A DNA stretch of 64,000 nt, taken from assembly GCA_030844895.1 (NCBI GenBank), contig CM061228.1:58684718-58748717 (forward strand). The letters run 5' to 3'. Of the stretch, positions 1 to 8,524 are shown one piece after another. The translations under genes and the position numbers were made by a program. Positions within the stretch are counted from its first letter, which is position 1; every line of letters begins with the position of its first letter. The stretch is from Ambrosia x helenae (Eukaryota; Streptophyta; Magnoliopsida; Asterales; Asteraceae). Under the pieces are notes generated by a model, which did no database searches, was not told the DNA's origin, and saw nothing but the letters and a program-made list of their open reading frames with translations.

Positions 1-2
1 TG

Positions 3-3000
3 TTCCTCCCGGATATTTTGAAGTCTGTTGATGATGATATTGAGATCTTAGATGCAGAAGTTGGTTCTGCTGCTGATTCTGCTGTGGTGGATAAACAGGT
101 AACTCTGAGTAGGTCTTCGTCTGGTCGTTGTGATTCTTTGGTGTTTAGTCCTATGGTTGTTGGTTTTCTGAAAACAGTTTTTGGGGATAATTGGAGACAT
201 AGGTTAATCACTGAACAATTGGAACTGATTAAGTTGGCTGGGTTTGGGGAATTTGATCTGGTTAATTCTCTGGTTAATACTGAGATTAAGGGTAGGGAGT
301 TGGGATTTGTTGAGAAATTGTCTGGGCAGTATGGGTATATACTGAGGGTTATTGCTAATTTTCTGGGCAGTAAGATGTATGGAGATTTTATTGGGCATAA
401 GACTATTGATAGTGATGGTATGCTTAAAGTGGATGGTAAGGGGGTAAGTTTTCCACAGTTATCTCCTGAATGTAATGTGTTTGATGCTGGATTAGAGGCT
501 AAATTTGTATTCATGGATAAGAGAAAGAAGAGATCTATTAGAAATGAAGGGGTTGTTGTGAAAACTAGGAAGACTATGTGGGGAGAGGGTGGTTTTGTGA
601 AAGCTAAGGTGGATGATGGTATGTGTAATGGGGAGGAGGTTCTACCTGATGGAATGGTTGCTAAGGAGATCTTTAAAACTGATGTGGATAGTAATGGTGT
701 AGTGGGATCTGTTAAGCTTAAGATTGGTAAGAAAACTGATATGGAGAAGGGTAATGATCTTAGGTTTAAACTATCTACTAACTCTATGAAGTTTGATTAT
801 AAACCAGGTTCTGGGGGAGGAACTGTGGTGGATGATGAGGGTTCTATTATGTTAGGTGGTAAGACTGAACTTCTTAGTAAGAAGTTGGAAAAGAACAAAG
901 TTACTAAGAAGTTGAAAGAGGTTGTTGAGAATACTGACATGATGGAGGGAGATGAGGAGTCTGTTAAAAAGGTTGAAACCAAGATTAGAATGCCTTGGAG
1001 GGGTGTTATCAAGAGCCCTTCTATGAAGAAGCTCATTAAATCTAAATCTGATGAGATGGGGTCCTATAAGGTTACTAAAGAAGATTTGCCATTCATTAGT
1101 AAACTGAAACCTTTACCCAAATCTTTGCTGGAGACTGTGGGAGTGAAAGAAAATGTGGTGTTTACTGCTGCCACTGCTGAAGAAAAAAGTCCTGATTTGC
1201 CTGTTCAGGCTGCTTCTTTTGCTGATATTACTAAGGGCCAGGTGAATGAGGTTTTGTCTACTAAAGTTACTTTTTACCCTCCCAAAGTATTAGAATCTGG
1301 TGAAATTGTAGCTGTCATAAAACCTGATAAACTTGTGGAAGCTAAGGTAGCTTATAAGAATTATCTCTATGGGTATTTTGTGGGGCAGAGTCTATCTATT
1401 GGAATGGTCAGGTATCACTTGTTTAGAATGTGGAAGAAGTTTGGGTTGTTGGAGATTTCTTCTAATGGGAGTGGTGTGTTTTTCTTTAAATTTAAGACTG
1501 AAGTAGGGATGTTTGATGCTATTGATAAGGGCCCTTGGTTGATTAATGACATTCCTTTGTGCCTCAAAAATGGGAGGTTGGGTTAACTGTTGAGAAGGAT
1601 GAGCCTGCTTCTATTCCTGTGTGGGTGACCATTCCAGACATGCCTATGGAATTATGGAACCAGGAGAGTATTAGTAGTATGGTGAGTTGTCTTGGTAACC
1701 CTCTTATGTTGGACAGAATTACAGCTATAAGGTGTGGTAAAAAGGATGGAAGAGCAGGGTTTGCTAGAGTGCTGGTTGATGTTAAGGCTGATACTTCATT
1801 GTCTGATTATGTTAATGCTTACTACCCTGAGGATGCTGGTCGTCCTGCTTTTATCAAGAAGGTTAAGGTGGAGTACCAGGTGAAAGTTAAGAGATGTTCT
1901 GCTTGCAAGGTTTTTGGTCATGACTATCAATCTTGTAGTAAAAAGGAATTGTCTGAAGATGAGGTGCTACAGAAAACACAACAATTGTTGTCTGATCTTT
2001 ATCAAGCTAGTGGGAATGATGGTCCTGTCTCTGGAGTTAATAATGATGGTTTTTTGACTGTGGGAAGGGGTAATAGGGTTGTTTATAATAATAATAATAG
2101 TAACACTTTTAAAAATATTAATGGTCAGAATAATGGTAATGGAGTTGGGGGAGGTATTGGGAGGGCTGGGAAACATAATAATAATAATAATCATAATAAT
2201 AATAATAGTAATCAGTATAATAATAGTAATACTAAAGGGGGAATAATAGGGTTGTCAATAAAAGTGGAGGAGGGAATGGGGGAGTTGGGAATTCTGGCCA
2301 TGGGAATTATGGGGGAACTAGAAATGATGGGTTTAAGAAGGATGGCAAGGGGCAGAATCTTAAGAAGTGGGTGAATAAAGCTGAGGGGAGTAAGAATGGT
2401 AGAGACAACAATATTGATCTTAAGAATACTTTTGCTGCATTAAGGGATGAGTTGGGTGGGGAAGTTGAAGGGAATACTGTTAGTGAGGGGGAACATGTTG
2501 AGGGGAGAGATAATGTGAAGGGTAAGGCTATTGAAAAGAATGGAGAGGGTGGTGATAGAAAGGGAGGGTTGAATAGTGGGGAGAGGGATACTAAGAAGAA
2601 TTCTGGGAATGTGTCTGAAACTAAGAGTGGGGGTAATGATGGGGAGGTACTTAAAATGGAGGTTGATTCCAGTAGTATTGGCAAGATTGATACTAATGTT
2701 AATATTAAATCTGGTTATTTCAAAATGAATGAGGCTCAGTTTAATGAGGTTGCTCATTATGTTTTAACTAAAACTTGTCCTTCTAATGAAGTTATGAGGA
2801 AATGGAACATTGGGCAAGTGAAGGTGTTTTTTGAACAATGGGACAAACTCATGTATACCAAGTTAGTGGAGGCTGAAAAAAAGAAAAATAATGTAGGAGG
2901 GATTAATGGGCAAGATGAGGGTATGGGGAATAATGATAACAGGGAAGGTTCTTCTGGAATGGAGACTTCTGATACTTCTGATCTGGTTATCAATGAAGAT

Positions 3001-3003
3001 TAA
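3..3003 (+). pseudogene. LINE A ORF1 (DUF4283 and CCHC zinc-knuckle RNA-binding protein), frameshifted
   Basis: Plant L1 ORF1 proteins bind the element RNA and form the RNP. The N-terminal third is acidic/basic and unrecognised. A DUF4283-like segment lies around 1360-1560 (YGYFVGQSLSIGMVRYHLF, then KGPWLINDIPLCLK). A CCHC knuckle CSACKVFGHDYQSC follows at about 1894-1935. Then come an Asn-rich stretch from AAT repeats (about 2085-2240) and a charged tail ending at TAA 3001-3003. The true ATG lies upstream of the window; LINE C shows it about 45 bp before this point. Three single-base differences break the frame relative to LINE C: an extra C near 8-10, a loss near 1566 (CAAAAATGG versus CAAGAAATGG) and G5 instead of G6 near 2236. 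All lie in short homopolymers, so sequence error is possible. The family assignment is firm; intactness is not. Confidence 0.85.
2084..2240 (+). repeat. AAT-rich microsatellite inside LINE A ORF1 (Asn-rich linker)
   Basis: Runs of AAT/ATA trinucleotides encode poly-Asn blocks separated by H, S, Q and Y residues in the ORF1 frame. The same tract is in LINE C (about 29515-29660, minus strand) with slightly different unit counts. It lies between the CCHC knuckle and the charged C-terminal part and looks like a low-complexity linker. Confidence 0.8.
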
Positions 3004-6000
3004 AACCTTAATGTGGAATGTAAGAGGTATGTCTAGTATCTCTAAACAAAGGCAGATTTCTAAGATTTTGGTGGAAAATAAAGTTTGTGTGGGTGGTCTT
3101 GTTGAGACGAGGGTAAATCCTAAAAATATTAGGGATGCTTGTTGTGGGGTTATGAAAAACTGGGAATGGGTGTCTAATGCTGATATGTGTCCTGGATGGG
3201 TTAGAATTGTTGTGGGTTGGGATCCTAGGTTGGCTGATGTGGTTATTTTACAAAAAAAGGAGCAGGTTATTCATTGTATTGTTTGTCCCTTTGGAGGGGG
3301 TGAAAAATTCTTCTGTTCTTTCATTTATGGTGTCACTAATGTTAGTGGCAGAAGAGAGTTATGGGATAATATGGTATTGCACTCTGGGACAATTAATAAT
3401 AATCCATGGCTGGTTGTGGGTGATTTCAATGCTATTCTGGATCCAAAAGAAAAGAATTGTACTCTGGGTCCTTCAGTTTATGGTATGGAAGAGTTTAGAG
3501 ACTGTATTTTTAAAATTCATCTTGAAGATATTCCTAGTTCTGGGCTTTTTTACACCTGGAATCAAAAGCCAGGAAAATCTGATGGGATCATGGAAAAATT
3601 GGATAGAGCCTTGGGGAATTGTTCATTTGGAAAAATGTTTGTTAATGTGGGTGCTAAGTTTCTACCATTTTTTTCGTCTGATCATACTCCGGTTCTTGTG
3701 TCATGTTTGGGGGAGAAGTCTTTTGTACCAAGGCCATTTAGGTTCTGGAATTTATTAGCTGATAAAAAGGAGTTTATTCCTTGTGTTGAATCTGTGTGGA
3801 ACAAGGATATTGTGGGCTGTAAAATGTTTAGAGTTACTTCTAAACTGAAAATTTTGAAGAAGCCTTTGAGGAAATTATGTTATGCTCAAGGAAATTTTAG
3901 TAAGAAGGTGGATTTTTTGAAAACTGAGCTTGCCAGAATACAGGAAGAGGTGGCTGCTGATCCTACTAATGAAGATTTGAGAATGGAGGAGGAGGTATAT
4001 ATTCATTCATATAATGATGCTTTGAAGGATGAGGAAAGTTTTTTAAAACAGAAGTCTAGGGTCCATTGGTTGGAAGTTGGTGATCAGAACAACAAATATT
4101 TCTTTCATTCTGTTAAGCACAGACAAGCTAGATCCAAAATCTCTCAGATTGAGGATGGGGATGGGGAGGTTTATAAGGATCTAAATGTGGGAAATGCTTT
4201 TGTGAAATTTTTCATGGGGTTGATGGGAAAGAAAGATTCTGTGGAGCTGATTGAAGATGCTAATTCTCTGTTTCTCAATAAGCTTTCTTCTGAAGCTGCT
4301 AGTAATCTTATTATTGATGTGTCTAGGGAGGAAATTAAAGAGGCCATGTTTCAGATTGATGATAACAAGGCACCAGGGCCGGATGGGTATTCAGCCAAAT
4401 TTTTCAAGGCAGCTTGGTGTATTATTGGGGATGAGATATGTGATGCTGTTCAAGAATTCTTTGTTAATGGGAAGCTGTTGAAAGAATTGAATGCCACTTC
4501 TATTTCTGTGGTGCCTAAGGTGAATGATCCTTGTGTTGTTAGTGAATTTAGGCCCATAGCATGCTGTAATGTTTTGTACAAGTGCATTAGTAAAGTCATT
4601 TGCAACAGGTTGAAGGGGGTGTTGGATAACCTGGTTGGGAAGTCTCAAAGTGCTTTTGTTCCTGGTAGATTAATTAGTGATAATATATTGTTGGCCCAAG
4701 AACTTGTTAAGGGCTATGATTGGGTTAGAGGGGTTCCTAGAGTGGCTTTGAAGGTGGATTTACAAAAGGCATATGATTCTGTGGATCATAACTTTTTGAG
4801 GGAATGCCTTGTCAATTTTGGTTTCCCTAGGAAGTTTATTGATTGGGTCATGACATGTATGTCTACTGTATCCTATACAGTCAGTTTGAATGGGCAGTTT
4901 TATGGTTATTTTAGAGGGGAGAAGGGGTTGAGACAAGGAGATCCTATGTCTCCTTATCTTTTTACCCTGGTTATGGAGGTGCTGAATCTTATGCTTATTA
5001 GGAGAATTAGTGAGGCTGAAGAATTTCAATTTCATTGGAAGTGTGATAAGATGAAGCTGACTCACTTATGCTTTGCTGATGATCTTTTCATCTTCTGTAG
5101 TGCTCATTGTGATTCTATTCAGGTTATAAGAGATGTCCTTGAGGAGTTTGGGGGGTGCTCAGGACTTAGGCCTAATATGAGGAAGAGTGAGGTTATTTTT
5201 GGCAATGTTAATGAGGAGGTTCAAAGGGATATTGTAAATATGTTACCTTTTAAAGTGGGATGTCTTCCACTGAAATATTTGGGCATTCCTCTAGCTTCTA
5301 GAAAGTTGTATCAGAAGGATTGTACTGTTTTATTGGATAAGGTGAAGAGTAGAATTGGAGATTGGAGAAATCAGTTCCTATCTTATGCAGGAAGAGTTCA
5401 ACTGCTGAAGTCAGTTCTATCATCCTTAACTGTATATTGGGCTTCTTTATTCTTACTTCCTGAGAATATTAATGAGGATGTTATTAGATTGTGTAGAGGC
5501 TTTTTGTGGTGTCAGGGTGATTTTAAACAAGGGGCAGCTAAAGTAGGGTGGGATGAGTTATGTTTAAGGAAATGTTATGGTGGGTTGGGGTTATCTAGTT
5601 TAAAAGAAAGAAATGTGGCTTTAATGTCAAAACATGTGTGGAATATTGTTAATAGGAAGGATTCTTTATGGGTCAGTTGGGTGTACCTTTATAAGATTAA
5701 AGGGAGCAGTTTTTGGGAGATAGGGGAAGCTAATGCTGATTCATGGACTTGGAAGAAGTTATTGGGGTGTAGGAACTTCATTAGAAAGCATTGTGTGGCC
5801 AAGTTAGGGGATGGGAGGATGGTTAATGCTTGGTTTGATAAATGGTGTGATCAGGGCCCTTTAATGCAGATTATGAATAGAAGAGATATTAGAGAAGCTG
5901 GTTTTAGTTCACAAACTAAAGTGGCTAATCTTATTGATGAGAATGGGTGGAGGGTGCCTGATGATTGGAAGGAGAAGTATCCTGGGATATTTGGTGATGT

Positions 6001-6649
6001 ATTGCCTTTACTGGTGGAGGGGAGGAGGGATAGGTTCTGTTGGTTGAGTAATAGTGGTAGAGTTGTTCCTTTTTCTACCAAGGCTGTGTATGATGATCTT
6101 GTTAGGAAGGGTCAGGTGGTTAAATGGCATAAATTTGTTTGGCATAGTAATAGTATTGCTAGACATACATTTATATTATGGATGGCTTTTAAATTTAAGT
6201 TGCCTACTCAAGATAGGTTGGCAATATGGAATAGTAAACAGAAGTATGTATGCAGTTTATGTGGGAAATGTGCTGATAGTCATAGCCACTTGTTCTTCAG
6301 ATGTGAATTTTCTAAACAAGTGTGGTGGAGGGTTAAAGTGTTGGCCAGAATGGAGAAGTTGCCTGATGACTGGGAAGATATTGTTGATTACATTGGGAAA
6401 ATGTGTAATGAAAAGTCTATTTGGGGTGTTATTAGAAGGCTGACTCTTGCTGCTACTGTGTATTTTATATGGCAGGAGAGAAATAATAGAATTTTTAATA
6501 GCAATAAGCATAATGCCCTGGTGATTAGCAAACAAGTGGAGAATGCTGTCAAGCTGAGATTGATAAGTGTGAGGGGGAAAAGGTATGCTAGGGATGAGCT
6601 TGCTGATGCTGTGTGGAATGTTAATGTTAGTCCTGATGTTGTGAGATGA
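2993..6649 (+). CDS. LINE A ORF2: endonuclease / reverse transcriptase / zf-RVT polyprotein, intact
   Basis: ORF2 carries out target-primed reverse transcription. I chose the ATG at 2993 (MKIKTLMWNVRG, 1218 aa) because the endonuclease fold begins there and it overlaps the ORF1 stop by 11 nt; the frame is open to 2906, but that extra part is the ORF1 tail in another frame. EEP endonuclease: MWNVRG (residues 7-12), VETRV (~37), GDFN (143-146), SSDH (228-231). Reverse transcriptase: APGPDG (~460), FRPIACCNVLYK (~517), FVPGRLISDN (~555), KVDLQKAYDSVDH (~588), GLRQGDPMSPYLF (~645), FADD (694-697, catalytic Asp pair) and LKYLGIPL (~760). The C-terminal zf-RVT domain (~1026-1107) has CSLCGKCADSHSHLFFRC. 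No RNase H follows. All catalytic motifs are present and there is no stop or frameshift, so this copy could be active if transcribed. Confidence 0.93.
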   Translation: MKIKTLMWNVRGMSSISKQRQISKILVENKVCVGGLVETRVNPKNIRDACCGVMKNWEWVSNADMCPGWVRIVVGWDPRLADVVILQKKEQVIHCIVCPFGGGEKFFCSFIYGVTNVSGRRELWDNMVLHSGTINNNPWLVVGDFNAILDPKEKNCTLGPSVYGMEEFRDCIFKIHLEDIPSSGLFYTWNQKPGKSDGIMEKLDRALGNCSFGKMFVNVGAKFLPFFSSDHTPVLVSCLGEKSFVPRPFRFWNLLADKKEFIPCVESVWNKDIVGCKMFRVTSKLKILKKPLRKLCYAQGNFSKKVDFLKTELARIQEEVAADPTNEDLRMEEEVYIHSYNDALKDEESFLKQKSRVHWLEVGDQNNKYFFHSVKHRQARSKISQIEDGDGEVYKDLNVGNAFVKFFMGLMGKKDSVELIEDANSLFLNKLSSEAASNLIIDVSREEIKEAMFQIDDNKAPGPDGYSAKFFKAAWCIIGDEICDAVQEFFVNGKLLKELNATSISVVPKVNDPCVVSEFRPIACCNVLYKCISKVICNRLKGVLDNLVGKSQSAFVPGRLISDNILLAQELVKGYDWVRGVPRVALKVDLQKAYDSVDHNFLRECLVNFGFPRKFIDWVMTCMSTVSYTVSLNGQFYGYFRGEKGLRQGDPMSPYLFTLVMEVLNLMLIRRISEAEEFQFHWKCDKMKLTHLCFADDLFIFCSAHCDSIQVIRDVLEEFGGCSGLRPNMRKSEVIFGNVNEEVQRDIVNMLPFKVGCLPLKYLGIPLASRKLYQKDCTVLLDKVKSRIGDWRNQFLSYAGRVQLLKSVLSSLTVYWASLFLLPENINEDVIRLCRGFLWCQGDFKQGAAKVGWDELCLRKCYGGLGLSSLKERNVALMSKHVWNIVNRKDSLWVSWVYLYKIKGSSFWEIGEANADSWTWKKLLGCRNFIRKHCVAKLGDGRMVNAWFDKWCDQGPLMQIMNRRDIREAGFSSQTKVANLIDENGWRVPDDWKEKYPGIFGDVLPLLVEGRRDRFCWLSNSGRVVPFSTKAVYDDLVRKGQVVKWHKFVWHSNSIARHTFILWMAFKFKLPTQDRLAIWNSKQKYVCSLCGKCADSHSHLFFRCEFSKQVWWRVKVLARMEKLPDDWEDIVDYIGKMCNEKSIWGVIRRLTLAATVYFIWQERNNRIFNSNKHNALVISKQVENAVKLRLISVRGKRYARDELADAVWNVNVSPDVVR

Positions 6650-8359
6650 TTGTAATAATTAGAGCAATGTTCTTATGTTCCATCAGGGTGGGGGGTCTTT
6701 GGGTTCTATTTGATAAAAGAAGATGTAGTGTGCCTTGGGTAGTTTTCTGGGCTCTATGGCCTTCTGTTTTTCATCAAAATTTTATTTTTTATTTTTTGTT
6801 TAAAACTATTCTATTTGGGTCTCTTTCCTTATTGGGATTGAACCCAAATGTGCTGTTCTGTTTTGGTGGTTAGGTTTTTGGTTGCTTGGAGTAAGCATGA
6901 AACTTGGAGTGATAAGGATCAACTGCTCCATTGCTTATAGGATTCTGTTTCTTTTCTTTATTTTTTTGGATTTTAGCACTTGGCAATGGAGTGAAACCCT
7001 TCTCTGCTTGCAGAGATTGTTGGGCCTTGATTTCTTTCTTGTTGTGTCTGTTGTGTCTTTCTGGGAGGGATTTTATTGGAAGGTTTGGGAACAAGGAGAT
7101 ATAAGGGCTCTAAAATACGTGGGTGTAGTTATCTGGGCTTGTAAGCCTTCTGCTTCTTTTCATTATAATGTTTTGTTTTTGGTTATTTTTGCTCTGTTGG
7201 GCCAATTTCTATCTTCTGGAAAAGGGTCCAATTCAGCTATATGTTATTGGTGGTTAGGTTTTTTAAAGCTTGGAGTAAGCTTGTGCACTGGAGAGATAAG
7301 GCTGGATTTGATCAGTGATCATAGGACATTTTGCTCCTCCCCCACTTTTATATTTTTTAGATCTGTTCACTGGTCAAGAACCCTCATACCTTTATGGTAT
7401 TTGTTGAGCCTTGTTTTTTGTTGGTCTGTGTCAGTTTATGGTTATAGGCACTTGCCTATGGGATGGGAGGGGTTTACTTTTTGGGAAATTGCTGATATAA
7501 GGTGTACTAAATGCGTGTGGGTAGTTATCTGGGCTGTAAAGCCTTCCCTTGGCTTCTGGTTTATTCTTGTTTATTTACTGTTTGTGTCTATTCTGCTGGA
7601 TTTAACTTTGTATTTTGAAGTTAAGTCCAGTTCAGCAGCGGTTGTGATTGGTGGATAGGTTTGGTTGAGCTCATGGGGAGCATGAAATATGGAGAGATAA
7701 GGATGGATCCCACCTTGGCTAGTAGGACATTATTTTCCACCCTGAAATTTTTTACATTTTCTAGTACCAAGCAAGGTTGGGAAACCCTCACACTGTTATT
7801 TTCTTTTTTTAGCCTGTTTATTGTGTTTAGAATAGGTTTGAGTCTGTTTTGTTGGGCTTCTAATGGGATATGTTGGTTTATGGGTTGGGTTATTATATCT
7901 ATTGATAGGACATGGCTTGGGATGATAAGTATTGTCAAAGATCACAATCTTGTGAGGAGCTGCTGGATGGATTCTCCATGTATGTTGATTATGGATTTTC
8001 AAAGGATATGCTGGGTGATAGAGAAGAAAAGCTGCTGTATGGAATGCTGCATTGTGGACAAGGATAGTAGATGCTGCAAGTTTTTTGGGAAGATTGCTGT
8101 TCTAAGGGAGCTGCTGAAGGAAGCTGATAACAGATTGAAGATGGGTCAAAATGGATGTGGGAGATATGTTGCAGAGGCACACGGCTGGAAGATATTGATA
8201 ATGGACTTATATGTGGAAGAGTGTAATGAGGGCTGCTGGGCTATGGATTATGAGTCTAGTTGTTTTGTGATTATTTTCAGGTATTGGGTTGATAATGGGT
8301 TGGGTCATTCTGAGTTAGTTTTGAGTTGTAATGGGGTTGGTAGTCTTGACACTGGCTAG
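6646..8359 (+). pseudogene. LINE A ORF3-like region: tandem hydrophobic ~130-aa modules overlapping the ORF2 stop
   Basis: I do not recognise this protein. The ATG at 6646-6648 overlaps the ORF2 TGA (6647-6649) as ATGA. Open segments are 6646-6873, about 6880-7658 and 7661-8359, in frames that differ by single bases. LINE C is open across some places where LINE A is broken and vice versa, so an ancestral frame of about 570 codons is likely. It contains three modules marked by WVVFWALWPS (~6736), VVIWACKPS (~7122) and VWVVIWAVKPS (~7515). Spacing is 386 and 396 bp, near or exactly a multiple of three. Each is followed by a W.LG..LGVS...GEIR....RT type motif. The tail (from ~7840) is Cys/Met-rich and ends at TAG 8357-8359. 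The alternative is a non-coding 3' UTR made of tandem repeats. It is hydrophobic, but no clear signal peptide was assigned. Confidence 0.45.
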
Positions 8360-8524
8360 ATAGCTATTGTGGGTTGTTATTGTGGGTTGGGTTGATTTGG
8401 GCCTTGATCTAGTTTTGTGTTGTTTATATTTTTGTAATGATCTGGGCCCGGTGGTGCTTGTAAATAGTTTGTTTTATTAATAAATTTACCGGAGCTTTGT
8501 CTCCTCTACCGAAAAAAAAAAAAA
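8360..8524 (+). other. LINE A 3' UTR with terminal hairpin and poly(A)
   Basis: About 130 bp before the A run are conserved with LINE C and the more diverged LINE D (TTGATCTAGTTTT..., then AATAAATTTACCGGAG...). Immediately before the tail, GGAG and CTCC (8491-8504) can pair around a 6-nt loop. LINE D keeps both arms while the loop differs. The A run is 8512-8524. This is the region where a LINE RT would recognise its template; that role is inferred. Confidence 0.7.
8491..8504 (+). promoter_or_regulatory. LINE A 3'-terminal stem-loop (GGAG-N6-CTCC)
   Basis: A four-base-pair stem GGAG/CTCC with loop CTTTGT lies 7 bp before the poly(A). The arms are identical in LINE C and LINE D, and the loop is CATAGT in LINE D. 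Some LINEs use a 3' hairpin for RT recognition; use here is inferred. Confidence 0.45.

Larger units (their letters stand above)
1..8524 (+). mobile_element. LINE A: L1-type non-LTR retrotransposon, nearly full length (5' tip outside window)
   Basis: Order on the plus strand: ORF1 (to 3003), ORF2 (2993-6649), ORF3-like modular region (6646-8359), a short 3' UTR and a 13-base A run at 8512-8524. There are no LTRs. Aligned by eye with LINE C, whose 5' end is visible, the window starts about 215 bp inside the element. The nucleotide match to LINE C is very close over the whole length, so both are recent copies of one family or a duplication. Directly after the A run the 180 bp satellite begins at TCATACGAAGCTGA, so the element sits inside the array. 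The family is plant L1-like by ORF1 DUF4283 plus CCHC knuckle and ORF2 endonuclease/RT/zf-RVT; no RNase H domain is seen after the zf-RVT. Confidence 0.95.

Noticed and set aside
2906..2992. Extension of LINE A ORF2 upstream to 2906
   Set aside because: These codons overlap the ORF1 C-terminus in another frame; the endonuclease domain starts at the ATG at 2993, which is also the start seen in LINE C.
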